Shown here: piece by piece, positions 7,051 through 12,863 of the stretch
Numbering within the stretch: position 1 is the first letter of the stretch
Layout: each line of letters begins with the position of its first letter
Notes under the pieces: model-generated
Database searches by the model: none
Seen by the model: the letters and a program-made list of their open reading frames with translations, nothing else
What the model was told of the DNA's origin: nothing
Made by a program: the position numbers and the translations under genes
DNA from: CAYOHP01 sp964403795 [NCBI: uncultured bacterium]
GTDB lineage: Bacteria > Muiribacteriota > UBA6191 > CAZXTJ01
NCBI GenBank assembly: GCA_964403795.1
Contig: CAYOHP010000168.1
Span: forward strand, 1-12,863
Reading direction: 5' to 3'
Length of the DNA stretch: 12,863 nucleotides

Positions 7051-7060
7051 TCCTCCTCCT
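7051..7060 (-). promoter_or_regulatory. Strong ribosome binding site fixing a TTG start
   Basis: AGGAGGAGGA on the minus strand lies 5 nt before the TTG at 7043-7045. It is one of the strongest Shine-Dalgarno sequences here and decides in favour of TTG over the in-frame GTG codons a few residues downstream. Further upstream, TGGTACCGT (7069-7077) could be an extended -10 box, but no -35 is clear. Confidence 0.6.
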
Positions 7061-7084
7061 CGACCCCCACGGTACCAGAGGGGC

Positions 7085-7113
7085 TCGCCAGCCCGACTAG
7101 CCCGGACTAGTAT
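7085..7113 (+). promoter_or_regulatory. Candidate promoter of the proline dehydrogenase gene
   Basis: TCGCCA (7085-7090) and TAGTAT (7108-7113) are 17 nt apart and match four of six consensus bases each. The spacer contains the near-repeat CCCGACTAG / CCCGGACTAG (7092-7110), which might be an operator but could be chance. Transcription would begin near 7120, about 45 nt before the ATG. Confidence 0.45.
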
Positions 7114-7164
7114 CCCGGCCATCCGGCACGGGTCCCCCGTGCGGCAGATCCGGGACGGTGCCCC

Positions 7165-8334
7165 ATGGCTTCGAGCGAGCCCGGTCTCGACGACACCGAG
7201 ACCGCCTTCCGCCACGAGTCCACCCTCGGCCTCCTCAAGCGTTTCCTCACCTTCGCGGGCATGAGCTCGCCGGGTCTCAACGGCCTGGTCCAGAAGCTGG
7301 TGGTACGGAACCTGGGGAACCCGCTCGGTAGGTTCTTCGTGCGCTGGAGCTTCGACCTCTTCCTGGCCGGGGAGGACCTGCGCGGCTGCCGGAAGACCCT
7401 GGATCACCTCGCCAAGTACCGGGCCCAAGGGATCCTCGATTTCATGGCCGAGGGCGAGGACAACGAGGCGGGCCGGGAGCGCACCGCCCGGGAGATCGCC
7501 CGCACCCTCGAGTTCTGCGGTCGGGGAGGAGTGCGGTTCGCAGCCTGCAAGCCCAGCGGCCTCATGGACGTCGAGGTGCTCCGCAAGGTGGCGGCGGGGA
7601 CCCCGCTCTCGCCCGACGAAGAGACGAGGCACCGGGCCGGCTTCGATCGCCTCTCCCGGCTCGCCGACCTGGCCGCCGAGCGCGGGGTACGCCTCTTCGT
7701 GGACGCCGAGTGGATCTTCATGCAGGGCGAGGTGGACCGCATGGTGGTGGAGCTCATGGCCCGCCACAACCGCACCCGCCCGGTCGTCTACCACACCCTC
7801 CAGATGTACCGGCGGGACCGGCTCGACTATCTGGAGGAGATCCTGGCCCGGTCCCGGCGCGAGGGCTGGTGGTTCGGGCTGAAGCTGGTGCGGGGCGCCT
7901 ACCTCGATTTCGAGCGGGCCAACAACGACCCGGACCCGATCCACGCCTCCATCGAGGACACCCACCGGGCCTACGACCGCGCCGTCGATCGCTGCCTCGA
8001 CGAGCTCGAACACGTGGCGGTGGTGGTGGCGACCCACAACCGCGCCAGCATCCAGCACACCCTCGACGAGCTCGACCGGCGCGGCCTGGCCCGGGACGAC
8101 GAGAGGGTCGAGGTCTCGCAGCTGCTCGGGATGTCCGACGCGCTCACTTTCAACGCCGCCCGCATGGGGGTGCGCAGCCACAAGTACCTGCCCTACGGGC
8201 CGCTCGACGAAGCCGTCCCCTACCTGATCCGCCGGGCCCAGGAGAACACCGCCATCACCAAGGACTCGGCGCGGGAGCTCGGCAGCGTGTCCCGGGAGCT
8301 GGTGCGCCGGTTCCGGACCCGGCTGGGCGCCTGA
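7165..8334 (+). CDS. Proline dehydrogenase (monofunctional, FAD-dependent)
   Basis: This enzyme oxidises L-proline to delta-1-pyrroline-5-carboxylate with FAD, the first step of proline catabolism, and passes electrons to the membrane quinone pool. The 389 residues cover only the (beta/alpha)8 dehydrogenase domain; the P5C dehydrogenase half of bifunctional PutA is absent and no separate gene for it lies in the window. Visible family motifs are VDAEWIFMQ (179-187), KLVRGAYLDFER (240-251), QLLGMSD (319-325) and YLPYGPLDEAVPYLIRR with following AQEN (341-361), the last carrying the arginine pair that binds the proline carboxylate. The N-terminal helical part (about 20-115) resembles that of longer monofunctional enzymes. 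The ATG at 7165 follows a weak GGGACGG. The gene diverges from the FloA-like gene across a 119-bp region that holds its promoter. Confidence 0.93.
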   Translation: MASSEPGLDDTETAFRHESTLGLLKRFLTFAGMSSPGLNGLVQKLVVRNLGNPLGRFFVRWSFDLFLAGEDLRGCRKTLDHLAKYRAQGILDFMAEGEDNEAGRERTAREIARTLEFCGRGGVRFAACKPSGLMDVEVLRKVAAGTPLSPDEETRHRAGFDRLSRLADLAAERGVRLFVDAEWIFMQGEVDRMVVELMARHNRTRPVVYHTLQMYRRDRLDYLEEILARSRREGWWFGLKLVRGAYLDFERANNDPDPIHASIEDTHRAYDRAVDRCLDELEHVAVVVATHNRASIQHTLDELDRRGLARDDERVEVSQLLGMSDALTFNAARMGVRSHKYLPYGPLDEAVPYLIRRAQENTAITKDSARELGSVSRELVRRFRTRLGA

Positions 8335-8388
8335 GCGGGAGCGGAGAGGTCCGCGGGCGGGCAGGTCCCCTCGGGGCAGCGATCCGAG

Positions 8389-8412
8389 GCGGAAGCGGAA
8401 GCGGACGCGGAC
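8389..8412 (+). repeat. Four tandem GCGGAM hexamers
   Basis: GCGGAA, GCGGAA, GCGGAC, GCGGAC follow one another without gaps. Two further copies of the same pattern, GCGGGA and GCGGAG, sit at 8335-8346 right after the proline dehydrogenase stop. This is a short low-complexity repeat in the 3' flank, and no function is apparent. Confidence 0.6.
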
Positions 8413-8425
8413 CCCCGGACGCGAA

Positions 8426-8450
8426 GAGACCCGCATCAGGAGCGGGTCTC
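8426..8450. terminator. Terminator hairpin between tRNA-Val and proline dehydrogenase
   Basis: GAGACCCGC (8426-8434) and GCGGGTCTC (8442-8450) form a perfect 9-bp stem with a 7-nt loop. On the minus strand it starts 2 nt after the tRNA 3' end and is followed by TTCG, a very short T-run. On the plus strand it could stop proline dehydrogenase transcripts before they run antisense into the tRNA gene. Confidence 0.65.
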
Positions 8451-8452
8451 GA

Positions 8453-8524
8453 TGGGCGATACTGGATTTGAACCAGTGACTTCCACCGTGTGAAAGTGGC
8501 ACTCTACCGCTGAGTTAATCGCCC
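8453..8524 (-). tRNA. tRNA-Val (anticodon CAC)
   Basis: The minus strand folds as a full cloverleaf of 72 nt. The acceptor stem is GGGCGAT/ATCGCCC with discriminator A. The D arm is ACTC-AGCGGTA-GAGT. The anticodon arm is CCACT-TTCACAC-GGTGG (one U-G closing pair), giving anticodon CAC at 8490-8492, which reads GTG. The T arm is ACTGG-TTCAAAT-CCAGT. The 3' CCA is not encoded, so it must be added by nucleotidyltransferase. It stands alone, with its own promoter and terminator hairpin. GTG is a common valine codon in this GC-rich genome, so a CAC isoacceptor is expected. Confidence 0.95.
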
Positions 8525-8534
8525 GTCGGGGCCA

Positions 8535-8564
8535 AAGCTATCCCAGCCGGCAGGCCCGGCGCAA
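8535..8564 (-). promoter_or_regulatory. Candidate promoter of the tRNA-Val gene
   Basis: On the minus strand TTGCGC (8559-8564) and TAGCTT (8535-8540) are 18 nt apart. The -10 box ends 10 nt before the first base of the mature tRNA, so the 5' leader removed by RNase P would be only a few bases. Confidence 0.5.
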
Positions 8565-8688
8565 CCGTGCCGGCAAGCCGGGACCGACCGCCTCCGGCCC
8601 CGGGGAGCCGCTTCCAGCCTTCCCCCCGCTCCCCTGTCGACGCCGCGAGCGGGGAACGAGCAGCCGTCGGGACCGGTCCCATTCCCGG

Positions 8689-9798
8689 ATGCAGGATCTC
8701 GACTGGAAGAGGACTCTTCGCGAGGTCGAGCGGGAGCCCGAGGACGCCGAGGCATGGCTCGCCCTGGCCCGGCTGGCGGCCCGCCAGGGTCGGGCGGTCG
8801 ACCGCGAGACTCTCGCCGGACTCCGGCCCTCGCTCCTCATGCTGCTCTGGCGGGAGTGCCCGGGCGACCGGACCCCGATGTCGCTCCTCGGCCCCCTGCT
8901 GGGGGTCACCTCGAGGTACGGGGCCCTGGCCCCTGTCGTACCCGGGCGCTGGTGGCAGACCTCGGGTCGCCTGGGAACGAGTCCCGAGGGAGCCTACGAC
9001 CAGCTCTCGGGCCTGCCCCTGGCGGTCCGGCGATGTTCCGACCTGGCCGAGATGCGGCTGGTTCCGGTGGGACGGTACCGCCTGGGCGAGCGGCGGGACG
9101 CCCGCACCGAGCTGGTGGGATGGACCTACCTCGACCGCTTCCCGATCCGGCGCAGCCAGTACCGGCGCTTCCTGGCGCGGACGGGACGCTGCGACCCGAG
9201 TTTCGAGCTCGACGAGGCCGCCGACGTCCAGGTCCCGGATCGATCGCGAGATCTCCCGATCGCCCGGGTCGACCTCCGGACCGCCCTGGACTACGCCGCC
9301 TGGGCGGGGGCCCGGATCCCTCTCGACTCGGCCTGGGAGGCCGGCTCCCGGGGACCCGACGGAGCCACCTATCCCTGGGGCGAGGACTCGCCCCATCCCG
9401 GGCTCGCCAACTTCGACCCCCTCGGATCGGTGCGGACCAGCCGCTTCACCCCTCGACGCTCCCGGGACCCGGAGAGCTGGCTGACCTGCCTGCGCCCGCT
9501 GGGCAACTACCCCGAGGGTGCCAGCCCCTTCGGGCTCGAGGAGACCTGCGGGACGGTGGCCGAGTGGGCCGAGGTCCCGTCTCCCGAAGGGCCCAGCCGG
9601 CCGGCCCTGCTGGGAGGCTCCTGGATCGCCCGGGCCAGGGAGCTGAGGCCCGCGCTCCGCCCCGCCGTGGAACCCGGCGAGCGCCCGCCCTGGGTCGGAT
9701 TCCGGTTGGCGATCCCCCTCGAGGACAGGTCCCGTGCGCCGGGATTCCGGCTGATCGACCTGCCGCCCAGGAAGACCATCGCGCTGGACGGAGTCTGA
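8689..9798 (+). CDS. Formylglycine-generating-enzyme-fold (SUMF1-like) protein without catalytic cysteine
   Basis: Residues about 120-345 of this 369-residue protein show the FGE-sulfatase/SUMF1 fold. Landmarks are MRLVPVGRYRLGE (122-134), YLDRFPIRRSQYRRFL (147-162), IARVDLRTALDYAAWAGARIPLDSAWE (split 191-217), YPWGED (228-233), a GLEETCGTVAEWAE segment (282-295) and LLGGSWI...VGFRLA (308-341). True formylglycine-generating enzymes carry copper-binding cysteines in the GGS-to-GFR segment; here that segment has none, so sulfatase activation is unlikely. The fold is widely reused for binding or in other enzymes. The N-terminal 120 residues include a helical, TPR-like stretch (about 14-36). No signal peptide is seen, so it is probably cytoplasmic. 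No Shine-Dalgarno precedes the ATG, so the start is moderately certain. The neighbours give no substrate. Confidence 0.85.
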   Translation: MQDLDWKRTLREVEREPEDAEAWLALARLAARQGRAVDRETLAGLRPSLLMLLWRECPGDRTPMSLLGPLLGVTSRYGALAPVVPGRWWQTSGRLGTSPEGAYDQLSGLPLAVRRCSDLAEMRLVPVGRYRLGERRDARTELVGWTYLDRFPIRRSQYRRFLARTGRCDPSFELDEAADVQVPDRSRDLPIARVDLRTALDYAAWAGARIPLDSAWEAGSRGPDGATYPWGEDSPHPGLANFDPLGSVRTSRFTPRRSRDPESWLTCLRPLGNYPEGASPFGLEETCGTVAEWAEVPSPEGPSRPALLGGSWIARARELRPALRPAVEPGERPPWVGFRLAIPLEDRSRAPGFRLIDLPPRKTIALDGV

Positions 9799-9810
9799 AG
9801 GCCCGACGGC

Positions 9811-9826
9811 CCGAGGCCGGCCTCGG
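9811..9826. terminator. Perfect 16-bp palindrome in convergent junction
   Basis: CCGAGGCCGGCCTCGG is a perfect inverted repeat that can fold as a 6-bp stem with a CCGG loop. It sits midway in the 37-nt gap between two converging stops (9798 and 9836). It probably acts as a bidirectional terminator, although there is no T-tract. Confidence 0.5.
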
Positions 9827-9835
9827 CCCTGGTGG

Positions 9836-11944
9836 TCAGTCCCCGGGATCCCGCAACTTTGCGGGCGGGCTGGTCCCCGGGTCGCCGCCCCCCGGCTGGG
9901 AGACCGCCGGGATCGCCGAGGTGATCTTGCGCTTCACCTGCTCGGCGAGCTCCCGGGAGGACAGGGCCGGCTTGAACGAGACCCACTGGTTCCGGCCCCG
10001 TGCCTTGGCCTGGTAGAGGCAGGAGTCGGCGGCCTTGAACATCTCCTCGGGGTTGCGCACCCCCGAGTTCCGGATGGTGCAGATCCCCAGCGAGATGGTG
10101 ACCTTGAGTTCCTGGGTCGGGGTCTTCACCCGGTGGGCCTCGACCCTGGCCCGGAGGCGTTCGGCGAAGATCTCGGCACCCTGGAGGTCGGTCTCGGGGA
10201 GGGCCACCACGAACTCCTCGCCGCCGTAGCGGGCCACCAGGTCCGAGCCGCGGGCCGACTCCCGGAAGATCTGGGCCACCTCGACCAGCACCTGGTCCCC
10301 GATGTGGTGTCCGTAGGTGTCGTTGAACTTCTTGAAGTGGTCGATGTCCGAGACCAAGAGCGAGATCTCGTTGCCGTAGCGCAGCGCCTTGCCGACCTCG
10401 CGCTCCATCCAGGCGTTGAAGTAGCGCTTCACGTAGAGCTTGGTGAGCCCGTCGAAGACCGCCATGTTGTAGAGGCGGCTCTTCTCGATCGAGGCCGCCG
10501 CGTGGTGGGCCAGGTTCGAGAGGATCTGCAGGTCCTCGCCCGTGAACTCCCCCTGCTTCTTGTTCACGGTGGTGATCACGCCCAGGATCCCGTCCTTGCC
10601 GGCCAGCGGGGCGCACATCAGGTTCCGGATGTCGGCATCCCGGGGCGAGCGCGACACGAAGGCCGGGTCCTTGGCTCCCTGGTTGGCGATGTAGGGGGTC
10701 CCCTTCTGGGCCACCACTCCCGCGATCCCCTCGCCCACCTTGAGCACGGTGGCGGGGCCGACCCCCGGGTCGAGCCGGCCGCGCGCCACCGCCATCTGCA
10801 GGGTCTCGCCCTCGGGATCGGTGAGCAGCACCGAGCCGCGCTCGGCCCCCACGACCTTGAGCGTCTGGTCGATCACGGTCTCGAGGACCTCGGTCTGGCC
10901 CTGCCCGAAGGACAGGCTCTGGCTCACCGCGAACATCGCCTCGAGCTCGCTCACCTTGCGCTGCAGGGTCCGGTTCGAGGCCGTGAGCTGCTTCACCAGC
11001 AGGGCGTTCTGGATCGCCACCGCCGCCTGCCCGGTGAGGGCCTCGAAGAAGTCGACGTCCTTCTCCGAGAACGACTTGATCGACTCCTTGGCGTCCACGT
11101 AGAGGCACCCGATCATCTTCGACCGGGCCCGCAGCGGGGCGCAGATGCAGGAGCGGATGTTGTAGTCGACGACCGACTTGGTCGCCAGCGCCGGGTCGGT
11201 CGAGGTGTCCTTGGAGACCAGGGTGTTCTCGGTCTCGATGGCCCGCTTGGCGAGCGTGGTCGAGAACTGCTTGCGCTCGTTCTCGTCGAGCTCGCCCTGG
11301 ACCGACCGGGCCGCCACCGGCAACAGCCGCCCGTTGTCGTCGAGCAGCATGAGGAAGCCGCGCTCGGCCTTGGTGGCCTTGAGGACATGGACGAGCACCA
11401 GCTCCAGCACCTTGGAGAGGTCGGTCTCCATCGAGATGGCGTTGCCGATCTCGTAGAGGCTGCGGAGCTCCTGCAGGACCTTGTTCATCTTGGTCTGCAG
11501 CTGGCGGGCCACCTGGCTGTCGAGGAGCTGGTCCCCCCGGAGCTGGTTGAAGAGGTTGCCCATCTCCTGGGTGAGCACCGAGGAATAGCCGGTCTGGTCC
11601 TCCTCCGGCGAGGCGCCTCCGGCCAGCAGCTGGGCCAGGAGCTCGGGGTCGTCCCGGTCGAAGAACAGGAAGTCGAAGATCTGGGCCACCGAGATCCGGT
11701 CGCCGTGCTTGAGCAGGCAGGTCCTCACCGCCTCGCCGTTGCGATAGGTGAGGTGCACGCTCTCCAGGTCCGAGAGGGTCACGCCCTCGGCCCCGGCCGC
11801 CACCCGGGCGTGCTTGCGGCTGACCCGGCTGTCCTTGAGCACGACCTGGTTGTCGGCCTGGCGACCCATGGTCATGCCCTCGCCCCCGGGGACTTCGAAG
11901 CGCGCCGAGGGCACCCCTTCGACGATCTGGACCAGGAACGCCAA
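9836..11944 (-). CDS. FHA-GAF-GAF-GGDEF diguanylate cyclase
   Basis: This is a cytoplasmic signalling protein predicted to make cyclic di-GMP from two GTP. In the 702-residue reading, an FHA domain (about 2-93) shows GRQADNQ, SRVSRKHARV and NGE...LKHGDRI, the phosphothreonine-binding layout. A linker follows, then GAF 1 (about 157-318, ending APLRARSKMIGCLYVDAK...), GAF 2 (about 333-488) and GGDEF (about 491-658). The active-site motif is intact as GGEEF (574-578), and RGSD (565-568) gives the inhibitory product-binding site five residues upstream. No transmembrane helix is present. The frame is open to a TTG at 12025, but I prefer TTG 11944. GGAG lies 5 nt before it, the FHA domain begins there, and the upstream codons CTA, ACA and TTG are rare here. 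The FHA domain suggests input from a Ser/Thr kinase and the GAFs from a small ligand. Confidence 0.9.
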   Translation of the reverse strand: MAFLVQIVEGVPSARFEVPGGEGMTMGRQADNQVVLKDSRVSRKHARVAAGAEGVTLSDLESVHLTYRNGEAVRTCLLKHGDRISVAQIFDFLFFDRDDPELLAQLLAGGASPEEDQTGYSSVLTQEMGNLFNQLRGDQLLDSQVARQLQTKMNKVLQELRSLYEIGNAISMETDLSKVLELVLVHVLKATKAERGFLMLLDDNGRLLPVAARSVQGELDENERKQFSTTLAKRAIETENTLVSKDTSTDPALATKSVVDYNIRSCICAPLRARSKMIGCLYVDAKESIKSFSEKDVDFFEALTGQAAVAIQNALLVKQLTASNRTLQRKVSELEAMFAVSQSLSFGQGQTEVLETVIDQTLKVVGAERGSVLLTDPEGETLQMAVARGRLDPGVGPATVLKVGEGIAGVVAQKGTPYIANQGAKDPAFVSRSPRDADIRNLMCAPLAGKDGILGVITTVNKKQGEFTGEDLQILSNLAHHAAASIEKSRLYNMAVFDGLTKLYVKRYFNAWMEREVGKALRYGNEISLLVSDIDHFKKFNDTYGHHIGDQVLVEVAQIFRESARGSDLVARYGGEEFVVALPETDLQGAEIFAERLRARVEAHRVKTPTQELKVTISLGICTIRNSGVRNPEEMFKAADSCLYQAKARGRNQWVSFKPALSSRELAEQVKRKITSAIPAVSQPGGGDPGTSPPAKLRDPGD

Positions 11945-11996
11945 GCCGACTCCGTCTCCGCCCGGGCGACCCGCCAGCCGCCCGCCGACCACCTCC

Positions 11997-12025
11997 AATG
12001 TGCGCAATAGCGGCGCCGGGTTCAA
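11997..12025 (-). promoter_or_regulatory. Candidate promoter of the diguanylate cyclase gene
   Basis: On the minus strand TTGAAC (12020-12025) and CACATT (11997-12002) are 17 nt apart. Transcription would start near 11990, about 45 nt before the preferred TTG start at 11944. The -10 box is weak. If real, it rules out translation from 12025. Confidence 0.3.
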
Positions 12026-12068
12026 GGAATGCCGTCCCGGTCCATGCCCGCGGAGGGTTGCCGGCCGG

Positions 12069-12085
12069 TCCCGGCGGAGCCGGGA
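12069..12085. terminator. Stem-loop directly after the radical SAM stop codon
   Basis: TCCCGGC (12069-12075) and GCCGGGA (12079-12085) form a perfect 7-bp stem with a 3-nt loop. On the minus strand it begins at the base after the TGA at 12086-12088. With no T-tract, it may be a weak terminator or an attenuating element between this gene and the cyclase. Confidence 0.45.
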
Positions 12086-12863
12086 TCAGGTCCCCGGGGC
12101 GTTCCCCCGCAGCGAGACCGGCAGCCGCTTTCGACCCCAGGTGCCGGCCTCGGCGTCGAAGCGACCCGGCAGGGCCGTCCCGCACGCCCGACACCGGCCT
12201 TCCGGGTCGAGGCGGTACTCGAGGATGCGGTACCAGTCGCGCACGATCACGGGCGCCCCGCAACCGCCGCAGGAGGTGGTGTCGCCTTCCAGGTCGTGGA
12301 CGTTCCCGGTGTAGACGTGCTTCAGGCCCTCCTCGAGGGCGATCCGTCGGGCCGCCACCAGCGTGCTCCGGGGCGTGGCGGGGAGGTCGGTCATTTTGTA
12401 GTCGGGGTGGAAGGCCGTGAAGTGGAGCGGCACCCCGGTGCCGACATGGTCCCTCACCCAGGCGGAGAGTTCCCGGACCTCGGCCTCCGAGTCGTTCCGG
12501 CCCGGGATCAGCAAGGTGACGAGCTCCACCCAGGCCTTCGACTCCTTGACCAGCCACTCGATGGTCTCCAGCACCGGGGCCAGATGCGAAATCGTGACCT
12601 TGGCGTAGAAGTCCTCGGTGAAGGCCTTCAGGTCGATCTTCACGGCATCGAGCCGGCCGAAGAACTCGCTCCTGGGCTCGGGGCAGATGTAGCCGGCCGA
12701 GACCGCCACCGCCGCCACGCCCTGTTCCCGGCAGGCGTCGGCGACGTCCATGGCGTACTCGGCGAAGATCACCGGGTCGTTGTAGGTGAACGCGACGCTG
12801 CGGCTGCCGCCCTCGCGTGCGGCCCGTGCGATCGTCTCGGGCGAGGCGGCGTCGGCGAGGCGA
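12086..12863 (-). CDS. amrS: AmmeMemoRadiSam system radical SAM enzyme, partial (5' end beyond window)
   Basis: This is the C-terminal 258 residues of a radical SAM enzyme; the N-terminus with the CxxxCxxC iron-sulfur motif lies beyond the window. The visible reading begins RLADAASPETIARAAREGG, continues through SVAFTYNDPVIFAEYAMD and AVSAGYICPEP, and has DAVKIDLKAFTEDFYAKVT, VTLLIPGRNDSEAEV and PLHFTAFHPDYKMTDLPATP. The tail carries two cysteine pairs, CGGCG and CRACG, around RDWYRILEYRL, a layout typical of the AmmeMemoRadiSam family and its pyruvate-formate-lyase-activase-like relatives. The family is usually about 340-380 residues. Its AMMECR1 and Memo partners, if present, would lie upstream, outside the window. 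The exact biochemical role is not settled in my knowledge. The cyclase gene follows on the same strand 141 nt downstream of the stop. Confidence 0.88.
   Translation of the reverse strand, partial: RLADAASPETIARAAREGGSRSVAFTYNDPVIFAEYAMDVADACREQGVAAVAVSAGYICPEPRSEFFGRLDAVKIDLKAFTEDFYAKVTISHLAPVLETIEWLVKESKAWVELVTLLIPGRNDSEAEVRELSAWVRDHVGTGVPLHFTAFHPDYKMTDLPATPRSTLVAARRIALEEGLKHVYTGNVHDLEGDTTSCGGCGAPVIVRDWYRILEYRLDPEGRCRACGTALPGRFDAEAGTWGRKRLPVSLRGNAPGT

Noticed and set aside
7165-8334. Bifunctional PutA
   Set aside because: The reading frame ends after the dehydrogenase barrel and no aldehyde dehydrogenase domain follows; a hairpin and a tRNA gene lie downstream.
6997-8502. 501-codon minus-strand open frame opposite proline dehydrogenase
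   Set aside because: It overlaps the tRNA-Val gene and is antisense to a clear proline dehydrogenase; composition is typical of a shadow frame.
8453-8524. tRNA gene as an integration site for a mobile element
   Set aside because: No integrase, no direct repeat of the tRNA 3' end and no foreign-looking composition were seen on either side.
10133-12010. 625-codon plus-strand open frame opposite the diguanylate cyclase
   Set aside because: The opposite strand encodes clear FHA, GAF and GGDEF domains; this frame is Leu/Gly/His/Arg-rich noise.
9507-12557. 1016-codon minus-strand open frame
   Set aside because: It lies out of frame across the cyclase and radical SAM genes and antisense to the FGE-like gene; its composition is Gly/Arg/Pro-rich with no recognisable domain, a result of high GC at third positions.

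Overview
This is a very GC-rich stretch of bacterial chromosome. Coding third positions are almost all G or C, which leaves long empty reading frames opposite and beside the real genes. It carries eleven protein genes, two of them cut by the window edges, and one tRNA gene. I see no transposase, phage gene, integrase, CRISPR array or conjugation gene, so it reads as ordinary chromosomal backbone. The gene mix (three-gene proton-translocating transhydrogenase, type II-secretion/type IV-pilus style prepilins, FHA-GAF-GAF-GGDEF signalling protein, AmmeMemoRadiSam enzyme, FloA-like fragment, formylglycine-generating-enzyme fold) suggests a free-living Gram-negative-type bacterium with a high-GC genome, for example from Planctomycetota, Myxococcota or a related candidate phylum. 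That placement is an inference and the phylum is not settled by the sequence.

Layout. Positions 1-2569, minus strand: pntAA-pntAB-pntB, encoding the membrane NAD(P)+ transhydrogenase, with pntB cut at its 3' end. A 93-bp divergent region follows. Positions 2663-3870, plus strand: two translationally coupled prepilin-like proteins. Positions 3912-4727, minus strand: an unrecognised membrane-hairpin protein. Positions 4967-6583, plus strand: an exported phospholipase-D/cardiolipin-synthase-like protein behind a good sigma-70-type promoter. Positions 6656-7045, minus strand: a short protein resembling only the N-terminal part of flotillin-like FloA. Positions 7165-8334, plus strand: a monofunctional proline dehydrogenase. 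Positions 8453-8524, minus strand: tRNA-Val(CAC), with its own promoter and terminator-like hairpin. Positions 8689-9798, plus strand: a formylglycine-generating-enzyme-fold protein lacking a catalytic cysteine. Positions 9836-11944, minus strand: a diguanylate cyclase with FHA and two GAF domains. Positions 12086-12863, minus strand: the C-terminal two thirds of an AmmeMemoRadiSam radical SAM enzyme.

Genes mostly alternate in strand as single units or short operons. GC-rich stem-loops sit in the convergent junctions and directly after stop codons, probably as terminators, although none has a real T-tract. Only the transhydrogenase genes and the prepilin pair clearly work together. The cyclase could be co-transcribed with the radical SAM gene, but the hairpin between them argues for partial separation. 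I found no convincing new multi-gene system. The items most worth following up are the stand-alone FloA N-terminal-like protein, the cysteine-less FGE-fold protein, the isolated prepilin pair, and the -10-like boxes next to start codons that hint at leaderless transcripts.
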